Shown here in pieces: positions 6,640 to 10,630 of a stretch of DNA of 10,630 nucleotides; within the stretch, counting starts at the first letter, position 1; each line of letters begins with the position of its first letter. Origin of the DNA: Megasphaera sp. AM44-1BH (lineage in GTDB: Bacteria; Bacillota; Negativicutes; Veillonellales; Megasphaeraceae); assembly GCF_003467125.1 (NCBI RefSeq), contig NZ_QSFA01000036.1, positions 1 through 10,630 on the forward strand, given 5' to 3'. The translations under genes and the position numbers were made by a program. The notes under the pieces are model-generated. The model saw nothing but the letters and a program-made list of their open reading frames with translations. It did not search any database and had not been told where the DNA came from.

Positions 6640-7196
6640 ATTGCGTTCTTCCATCTCATAGTGGATGAAGGCATACAGCACCTGCCGTTCACCGTATCCC
6701 AGTTTCATGACCGCTGACGGCAGCAGGTGATGCTCCCGGAACAGGAGATACATCGCCTGCACTTCGCCATCGGTCCGGATCAGTTTTTTACGGCTTTGTC
6801 TGCCTTTTCCTGGGTCGTATAACCGTTGAGTTCCGTAATCTGTGCCGTGAGGTCGGCGATTTCGCCTGCCAGGAAGAGCTTGCGGATGATGTCGCCAGGG
6901 AGTACGGCCCCGAATTTTTCCAGCAGGTCCTTGTTCTTGAGGTCTGGGTCGGCAATCCCTGCCAGGAGCGTCTGGGTCTGCATCTGATAAATGTCGATGT
7001 TATCGGCACTGCCGTTGGTGAAGTCCACGGCCATCTTCTGAATATCCGCATAGCGTTCCGGATCGATGGCCCGGAGCGTGATGACAAAATCAAACCCGAA
7101 CAGCTTCGAGAGCCGTTCCATCTTCACTTTCTTCTCAGGCCGTTCGGCCAGCTTGTTCACTACATCTGCTTTCAGCAGCCGGTCTACCATATTCAT
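6610..7196 (-). CDS. Tail assembly chaperone, long GT-type product made by -1 frameshift
   Basis: This is the frameshifted partner of the short chaperone. The zero frame is read from 7196 through the AAC codon at 6783. A -1 slip on A AAA AAC re-reads base 6783 as the first base of CTG. Translation then runs 57 more codons to TAA at 6612-6610, giving 195 residues. The extension begins LIRTDGEVQAMYLLFREHHL and ends with 'VLYAFIHYEMEERNKK' and a short polar tail. Such an extension (helical, hydrophobic pairs, acidic and Lys-rich end) is typical of the second half of GT proteins in XkdN-type tail modules. In lambda, G binds the tape measure protein and the T part of GT recruits the tube protein. 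The extension lies exactly between G and the tape measure gene. It has no good start of its own, although an internal ATG at 6753 exists. Frameshifting is inferred, not shown. Confidence 0.82.
6780..7196 (-). CDS. xkdN: XkdN-like tail assembly chaperone, short G-type product
   Basis: The product has 138 residues and stops at TGA right after the slippery site. It matches the XkdN family by size, position (after the tube gene, before the tape measure) and pattern. The N-terminal 'MVDRLLKADVVNKL' is followed by a Lys-rich stretch 'ERPEKKVKMERLSKLFGFDF' (residues 18-37). Then come 'RAIDPERYADIQKMA', 'LLEKFGAVLPGDIIRKLFLAGEI' and a final 'ITELNGY'. These chaperones coat the tape measure protein and keep it competent until the tube polymerises, and they are absent from the finished virion. 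The ATG at 7196 has AGGAG nine bases upstream. The preceding tube gene ends 13 bases before. G is normally made in large excess over GT, which fits a stop immediately after the slip site. Confidence 0.92.
   Translation of the reverse strand: MNMVDRLLKADVVNKLAERPEKKVKMERLSKLFGFDFVITLRAIDPERYADIQKMAVDFTNGSADNIDIYQMQTQTLLAGIADPDLKNKDLLEKFGAVLPGDIIRKLFLAGEIADLTAQITELNGYTTQEKADKAVKN
6783..6789 (-). promoter_or_regulatory. -1 ribosomal frameshift slippery site (A AAA AAC)
   Basis: The minus strand reads GTA AAA AAC TGA in the chaperone frame. The heptamer is a perfect X XXY YYZ site placed directly before the stop codon. A weak Shine-Dalgarno-like run (AGGAAAAGG) ends about 13 bases upstream, close to the position of the stimulator in dnaX. 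I see no convincing hairpin immediately downstream. A short CTCC/GGAG pair about 40 bases on is the only candidate. Confidence 0.82.
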
Positions 7197-7209
7197 GTGC
7201 TTGTTCTCC

Positions 7210-7638
7210 TTATGCTAAATCCAGTAAATCCCAATCCGAGAAGGTGAAGCTGTAGCTTTCCTCGCCCATCTTGTCCACTTCCCAGTCGGCCAGAATCAGG
7301 CTGTCAAAGGTCGCATCCTTGATGACGATGCGCTCGCTGCCGATAGCATCCTTGTCATCCAGGACGGAGACGATAGTCACGACAGTCTGCCTGCCCGCCT
7401 TGATGTTGTCGTTCATCTTCCGGATCATGTAGCTCGACACCTTATGCAGCTTCAGCTGGCCTTTGCAGTCGTAGCCTGTGACCTTGTAGCCCTTGCCCAC
7501 ATGGCGGAGCATCTTTACTTCTTCCTTGGTCAGCGTGACCTCGGCCTTGAATGCCGTTGCTTCGGCCATGAGGTCGCCGTCGATATACAGATCGGCGTAC
7601 TTGCCGTTCATGACCCGTTTGGCTTCCATACTGTTCAT
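7210..7638 (-). CDS. xkdM: Tail tube protein (XkdM-like, contractile tail)
   Basis: The product has 142 residues, the usual length for XkdM/DUF2001 tube proteins. These stack as hexamers inside the sheath to form the DNA channel. Typical features are the start 'AKRVMNGKYADLYIDGDLMAE' (residues 6-26), the strand 'ATAFKAEVTLTKEEVKML', and the conserved 'GYKVTGYDCKGQLKLHKVSSYM' (50-71). A beta hairpin with 'TVVTIVSVLDDKDA' follows, and the C-terminus is 'ESYSFTFSDWDLLD'. The start at 7638 has a GGAGGTG site seven bases upstream, the strongest in the region, as expected for a protein needed in many copies. It follows the sheath gene by 14 bases. Sheath, tube and chaperone in this order are diagnostic of a myovirus-type tail. 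Confidence 0.94.
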   Translation of the reverse strand: MNSMEAKRVMNGKYADLYIDGDLMAEATAFKAEVTLTKEEVKMLRHVGKGYKVTGYDCKGQLKLHKVSSYMIRKMNDNIKAGRQTVVTIVSVLDDKDAIGSERIVIKDATFDSLILADWEVDKMGEESYSFTFSDWDLLDLA

Positions 7639-7652
7639 CCGGCTTCACCTCC

Positions 7653-8735
7653 TCAGATATTGATGGTAATCGTCACGTCTTCCATGGCATCCAGCAGCGA
7701 TGCCTTGACGGCGATGAACACATTGCTGCCGATATTGGCCAGCTTGATGTCCATATCGGACATGTCTGCCAATTCCGCCTTGGTGTATTTTCCGTTGGAT
7801 TCCAGCCATATCTTCGTGGATTCCACATCGATATAGGCTGTGTTCTGGTCCTGTTCCAGCAGCCCTTCCTGGGCCAGCTGGTCAAGATATCCCTGGATGG
7901 CCGTCACCAGGAGACAGCGATTCGCATAGCTGTTGGCGTACTTCCCGAGGTAATGGTCCTGGGCCGTCGTGCGGATATCATCGTGCATCATATCCATCAG
8001 GTCCACGAGTTTGATTTTCTGGAAACTCGTCCCCTTGTCCTGGATGGTGGTCACCAGGGAGTTGATGCCCCGGGCCAGTTTCACCTTTTCGCCGTCAAAG
8101 AAAAAGAACAGCTTCCCTGCCCCGGCCATGGTGTCCATTTCCTCTTTCGTCCAGACATCGCAGCCGATGACTTCCGGCAGCGGTGCGTAGGTGCAGGAAA
8201 TCGTCATGGGCGTCCCGGCGATGATGCCGGCAATGCGGCTGCAGTACTGGGCCGTCGTATAGGTCTTGCTCTTCGTGCGGATGGTCTTGTTGACGAAGTT
8301 GATGACGCCTTCCGTATCTGCCGTACAGTCTGGCAGGACGGCCTTGATCATCTTGTCTTTATTGGTACGCATCCCCTTGACCCAGGTGGCGATGGTATCG
8401 ATGTGCGACGTTCCGATGTCCGGGATGACCAGGTAATCGAAGCGCTTGTTCTCGATGACCTTCAGGATATCCGTATAGTCCTCGGCTTCACTGCTGATGA
8501 TTTCGGCGATGACCTTCTTCGGGCTGTTCACATAGCCCCGGAGCGCCAGTTCTAGCTGCTCCCGGTTGCTGTCGGACAGTTCCTTGGGGATGTCATCTGC
8601 CGTGTACAGGGTCACTTCCGTCACCGAAGGCAGTGTTTCTTCCTTCAGGATCATGAGGACAATGCCGCGCTCGCTGCGCTCGATGGCACTGATGCCTTTT
8701 TCTTTGAACACGACATTAATGGATGGCATTTTCAT
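7653..8735 (-). CDS. xkdK: Contractile tail sheath protein (XkdK-like)
   Basis: The product has 360 residues. It is in the compact sheath class, as in clostridial phages and diffocins, and shorter than PBSX XkdK. The sheath polymerises around the tube and contracts to drive injection. Recognisable parts are the N-terminal 'MPSINVVFKEKGISAIERSERGIV' and a Rossmann-like middle with 'FDYLVIPDIGTSHIDTIATW' (about 99-118) and 'DKMIKAVLPDCTADTEGVINF'. The segment 'SRIAGIIAGTPMTISCTYAPLPEV' (about 167-190) is highly typical of this family. The C-terminal domain has 'RGINSLVTT', 'LVDLMDMMHDDIR', 'YLGKYANSYANRCLLVTAIQGYLDQL', and a last strand 'DVTITINI', which fits the donor strand that links neighbouring subunits. 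The start overlaps the end of the previous gene by 20 bases, with AAGGAG upstream inside that gene. Confidence 0.95.
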   Translation of the reverse strand: MKMPSINVVFKEKGISAIERSERGIVLMILKEETLPSVTEVTLYTADDIPKELSDSNREQLELALRGYVNSPKKVIAEIISSEAEDYTDILKVIENKRFDYLVIPDIGTSHIDTIATWVKGMRTNKDKMIKAVLPDCTADTEGVINFVNKTIRTKSKTYTTAQYCSRIAGIIAGTPMTISCTYAPLPEVIGCDVWTKEEMDTMAGAGKLFFFFDGEKVKLARGINSLVTTIQDKGTSFQKIKLVDLMDMMHDDIRTTAQDHYLGKYANSYANRCLLVTAIQGYLDQLAQEGLLEQDQNTAYIDVESTKIWLESNGKYTKAELADMSDMDIKLANIGSNVFIAVKASLLDAMEDVTITINI

Positions 8736-9180
8736 ATTTCGTTGTCTCCTTTCCCCGATACCGCTGATGCAGCACTTTCATCCGTTCGGCTGCTTCCGTT
8801 TCATCGGCGGAATCGTAGTACTGGACGGTCAGCGTCAGCCGGCCGCCGTCGTTGTCGGACCCGATGAGTTCCTCGTTCATCGATCGGACAGCAAAAAACC
8901 TGTCCTGGACGGCAATCCCGTCACGGAACAGGTCTTCTGCAGCAGCCAGCACTTCATAGATGGATACACTGGCCGTCTGCTTCTGCGGTATATAGGTGAT
9001 GTACATATCTGTATCCCGGTACACTTCCTTGCGTCCCTGGGGCGAAGCCACCGTCATCGTCTTCAGGAAAAACGCTGGCGGACAGAACCCTTCCTTCACT
9101 TCCTGCAGGTACACGGGATACGGGAACCGTTCCTTCAGCTTCTGCTGTATGGCCTGCAGGATGTCAATGTCATGGATCAT
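8716..9180 (-). CDS. Tail terminator-like protein (DUF6838 family)
   Basis: The product has 154 residues. It lies between the gp10-like neck gene and the sheath gene, the normal position of the DUF6838 'phage tail terminator family protein' in PBSX-like modules. The pattern fits: an N-terminal helix 'DIDILQAIQQKLKERFPYPVY', then 'VKEGFCPPAFFLKTM' (residues 28-42), and a strand-rich centre 'DTDMYITYIPQ'. A helix with 'SIYEVLAAAEDLF' follows, and then 'GGRLTLTVQYYDSADET'. By family knowledge the protein caps the finished tail and binds the neck. The ATG at 9180 overlaps the upstream stop as ATGA and has only a weak AGG-type site. Translation probably depends on coupling to the upstream gene. 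The acidic and basic C-terminal tail (ERMKVLHQRYRGKETTKYE) overlaps the sheath start. Confidence 0.82.
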   Translation of the reverse strand: MIHDIDILQAIQQKLKERFPYPVYLQEVKEGFCPPAFFLKTMTVASPQGRKEVYRDTDMYITYIPQKQTASVSIYEVLAAAEDLFRDGIAVQDRFFAVRSMNEELIGSDNDGGRLTLTVQYYDSADETEAAERMKVLHQRYRGKETTKYENAIH

Positions 9181-9596
9181 GTGCCGCCTGCTTTCTTCAG
9201 GAGCTTTTTCGCCAGTTTCTCCAGGCCTGGCTGCAATTCCCGGGCTTTGAAGGCTTTGACGGATTTCTCCGTATAATGCTGGCCTTCATAATAGCCAACG
9301 GTCCTGCCGCCCGGCGTTTTCTTGACATGGCCGTTATTGAGCAGGTGATGGACCGGGTGCCGATTGACCAGTTCATAGGTCAGCTCCGAACCGTTATAGC
9401 CTTCCACCTTGTGCTTCCAGCCTTTCTTCAGCTTGCCCGTGCTGCCTTCCGGCGTGTTCTTCACGCATTCCTTCCTGAGCTTGTTGCCAATCGTCACTAG
9501 GCCCTTTTCAGCAGTGCCGGGAAACTCTTCAATGATAGAAAGCAGTTTTTCCGAAAGGTCATCCAATCCTTTGACCTCAAAGTCATTTCCGCTCAT
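9177..9596 (-). CDS. HK97 gp10-like neck/tail-completion protein
   Basis: The product has 139 residues, normal for the HK97-gp10_like family (XkdI-type). These proteins act at the head-tail junction or the top of the tail tube. The N-terminus has 'FEVKGLDDLSEKLLSIIEEFPG', followed by a long helix with 'GNKLRKECVKNTPEGSTGKLKKGW' (about residues 37-60). The diagnostic part is 'HPVHHLLNNGHVKKTPGGRTVGYYEGQHY' in the centre, equivalent to the family's 'HLIE.GH..k..G..vG.v.gr.f'. The C-terminus is rich in Lys and Leu. The start at 9596 overlaps the adaptor gene by 14 bases and has a GAGGGGGA site. The context (adaptor upstream, tail terminator downstream) agrees with a neck component. Confidence 0.9.
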   Translation of the reverse strand: MSGNDFEVKGLDDLSEKLLSIIEEFPGTAEKGLVTIGNKLRKECVKNTPEGSTGKLKKGWKHKVEGYNGSELTYELVNRHPVHHLLNNGHVKKTPGGRTVGYYEGQHYTEKSVKAFKARELQPGLEKLAKKLLKKAGGT

Positions 9597-9924
9597 TGTC
9601 CGTCCCCCTCACTTCTTCCGTGCAGTACAGTTCCAGGGCTTCGTGGCGCATGTACGGGTCCACGATGGTATCGATATCGTACAGGTGATTCTGGTACTTC
9701 ACCTTCATGTCGTGGGTAACGCCAGGACGCCAGCGGATGGTGATTTTGCTGTACTCCGTGTCCGCCTTGCGTTCCATCTCATAGAACACTTTGCCCCGGG
9801 CAGGCTCGATGGATGCCCAGCAGCGGTACACCACGACGTCGGTCTGGGTGTCGAAGCCGTACGCATCCATTGCCGCCTGCTTCCCCAGGATTTCAATCCG
9901 TTTGTTCAAAAGCCCGGTCTTCAT
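9583..9924 (-). CDS. Head-tail adaptor (SPP1 gp16-like head closure protein)
   Basis: The product has 113 residues when started at 9924. It matches the phage head-tail joining/adaptor family. The start 'MKTGLLNKRIEIL' is the usual opening of these proteins, and 'YRCWASIEPARGKVFYEMERKADTEYSKITIRW' (about residues 33-65) is the conserved beta core. 'YQNHLYDIDTIVDPYMRHEALELYCTE' completes the small beta-barrel. The protein closes the connector channel so that packaged DNA does not leak before tail joining. An upstream ATG at 9930 would add Met-Pro, but the AAAGGGGG site directly touches it. The ATG at 9924 has a six-base gap and is preferred. The gene begins 13 bases after the stop of the gp6-like gene. 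Confidence 0.9.
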   Translation of the reverse strand: MKTGLLNKRIEILGKQAAMDAYGFDTQTDVVVYRCWASIEPARGKVFYEMERKADTEYSKITIRWRPGVTHDMKVKYQNHLYDIDTIVDPYMRHEALELYCTEEVRGTDNERK

Positions 9925-9930
9925 GGGCAT

Positions 9931-9938
9931 CCCCCTTT
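9931..9938 (-). promoter_or_regulatory. Ribosome binding site that decides the adaptor start
   Basis: The minus strand reads AAAGGGGGATGCCCATG. The purine run touches the first ATG and lies six bases before the second. The second ATG (9924) is therefore the probable start, which also gives the family-typical MKTGLLNKR N-terminus. Confidence 0.6.
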
Positions 9939-10219
9939 CAAAAACAGCTCCGCCGCACCCCGAACAGCAGCCACCGCAGCCGCTTCAGCAGGCCGGAATA
10001 ATCGGCTTCTTCCCGATGCTCATACAAAAAGGCAGCGGCATAGAGGATGGCTTCATGAAACACGACGGGATTCTCTTCGGCATCCGCTTCCTCGCAGCGG
10101 GCTAAGTCCAGGCACAAGGCCTGGGCCGTTTCCAGGGAAGACAGGATGACGTCATCATTGGACGTATCATCTTCATCAATCCGTAGATATTCCCTGGCTT
10201 CTTCCAGGCTGACCAGCAT
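9938..10219 (-). CDS. gp6-like head-tail connector protein
   Basis: The product has 93 residues, small and largely helical, placed right after the major capsid gene. The N-terminus 'MLVSLEEAREYLRIDEDDTSNDDVILSSLETAQ' is the classic opening of the HK97 gp6-like/DNA-packaging connector family ('..LEEAKxyLRID.....DD..i..lI..A'). The later helix 'HEAILYAAAFLYEHREEADYSGL' also fits. The protein forms a ring beneath the portal and joins it to the adaptor. The ATG at 10219 has AAGGG seven bases upstream, next to the capsid stop. The Arg-rich C-terminus (LKRLRWLLFGVRRSCF) fits the usual 'lL..yR' end. Confidence 0.9.
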   Translation of the reverse strand: MLVSLEEAREYLRIDEDDTSNDDVILSSLETAQALCLDLARCEEADAEENPVVFHEAILYAAAFLYEHREEADYSGLLKRLRWLLFGVRRSCF

Positions 10220-10222
10220 GGC

Positions 10223-10630
10223 TTAGCCCTTCGCCTTCATCTCCAGGGCCTTGACCGCTTCCTTCAACATCAGCATGCCATCGACGCGCTGGCTTGCGAG
10301 GAAACCAATCTGGCCGTTGGCGGCATACAGTTCGTTGAGCCGCTTGAAGGAGCGGTATTCCCGGTCGGCAATCCAATAGTAGCTGAAATCGCCGAAGAGC
10401 ATGGGACGGTTGCCGGCCGCCAGTTCCGGAGCAAAGGATGTGCAGTAGCAGGGACGGTTCAGGATGGTATCCGGCGTCCCGGCCGTGACGGACGGCTGCC
10501 AGATGTAGTTGCCGTTGTTGTCCTTGACCTTACGCAGGGCCTTGATAGTGGAATCGTTCAGGAGCCATACGGCCTTGCGGCGGTACGGGATGCGCAGGGA
10601 ATGATACAGGTCGATGACATCATCAAAGGT
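10223..10630 (-). CDS. Major capsid protein, HK97 fold, C-terminal part cut by window edge
   Basis: I translated this by hand in the frame that ends at the TAA at 10225-10223. The frame is open to the window edge and gives 135 residues. The segment contains 'TFDDVIDLYHSLRIPYRRKAVWLLND' (written here in pieces: 'TFDDVIDLYHSL', 'YRRKAVWLLND'). It continues with 'IKALRKVKDNNGNYIWQPS', 'GTPDTILNRPCYCTSFAPEL', 'MLFGDFSYYWIADREYRSFK', and 'GQIGFLASQRVDGMLMLKEA'. This is the P-domain and A-domain part of HK97 gp5-like capsid proteins, and the FGDFSYYWIADR stretch is highly diagnostic. The N-terminal delta domain or any prohead protease lies outside the window. The gp6-like gene starts four bases downstream. 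Confidence 0.95.
   Translation of the reverse strand, partial: TFDDVIDLYHSLRIPYRRKAVWLLNDSTIKALRKVKDNNGNYIWQPSVTAGTPDTILNRPCYCTSFAPELAAGNRPMLFGDFSYYWIADREYRSFKRLNELYAANGQIGFLASQRVDGMLMLKEAVKALEMKAKG

Noticed and set aside
7953..8555. Plus-strand frame of 200 codons opposite the sheath gene
   Set aside because: It is the complement of a strongly conserved sheath coding region, and its Asp/Arg/Gly-rich composition is typical of antisense translation.
1..10630. R-type bacteriocin (phage tail-like particle) instead of a phage
   Set aside because: A major capsid protein, head-tail connector and adaptor genes are present upstream of the tail genes, so the locus encodes a head as well as a tail.
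1..10630. CRISPR arrays, tRNA genes, insertion sequences or attachment sites
   Set aside because: I saw no regularly spaced repeats, cloverleaf-like sequence, transposase frame or duplicated att-like core. Nearly all bases are taken up by coding regions.

Overview
The window is the head-to-baseplate morphogenesis block of a contractile-tailed (myovirus-like) phage or prophage. All structural genes lie on the minus strand, so the block reads from right to left. The genes match the PBSX/XkdK-T arrangement of Gram-positive-type Caudoviricetes in order and in sequence character. The tightly coupled, GC-rich genes with purine-rich Shine-Dalgarno sites suggest a Bacillota host. A Negativicutes host (Megasphaera/Selenomonas type) is my best guess from protein style and base composition, but this is inference only. 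No integrase, repressor or attachment site is visible, so prophage and free phage cannot be told apart.

Head and neck (10630 down to about 8716): the C-terminal part of an HK97-fold major capsid protein is followed by a gp6-like head-tail connector, a head-tail adaptor, an HK97 gp10-like protein and a DUF6838-type tail terminator. Tail shaft (8735 down to 6610): the sheath (XkdK-like) and tube (XkdM-like) are followed by the XkdN-like tail assembly chaperone. The chaperone gene ends on a perfect A AAA AAC slippery heptamer, and the -1 frame stays open for 57 codons beyond it. This is a G/GT-type programmed frameshift that fills a stretch with no other gene on that strand.

Tape measure and baseplate (5804 down to 1): the tape measure protein starts at TTG. 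It is followed by an XkdP-like LysM protein, an XkdQ-like hub protein carrying an extra C-terminal peptidoglycan-hydrolase-like domain, XkdR-like (DUF2577) and XkdS-like (DUF2634) proteins, and the start of baseplate protein J (XkdT-like). Most neighbouring genes overlap or nearly touch, which indicates one translationally coupled late operon.

One gene breaks this pattern. Between the chaperone and the tape measure, on the plus strand, sits an AT-rich 231-residue gene with its own promoter-like sequence, a strong ribosome binding site and a terminator-like hairpin. Its product looks like a member of the uracil-DNA glycosylase superfamily. It has family-4-like iron-sulphur cysteines and an HP motif, but a degenerate first active-site motif. 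It has the layout of a lysogenic-conversion 'moron', and phage defence or DNA-modification sensing is a reasonable hypothesis. This gene and the frameshift site are the two most interesting parts of the window.
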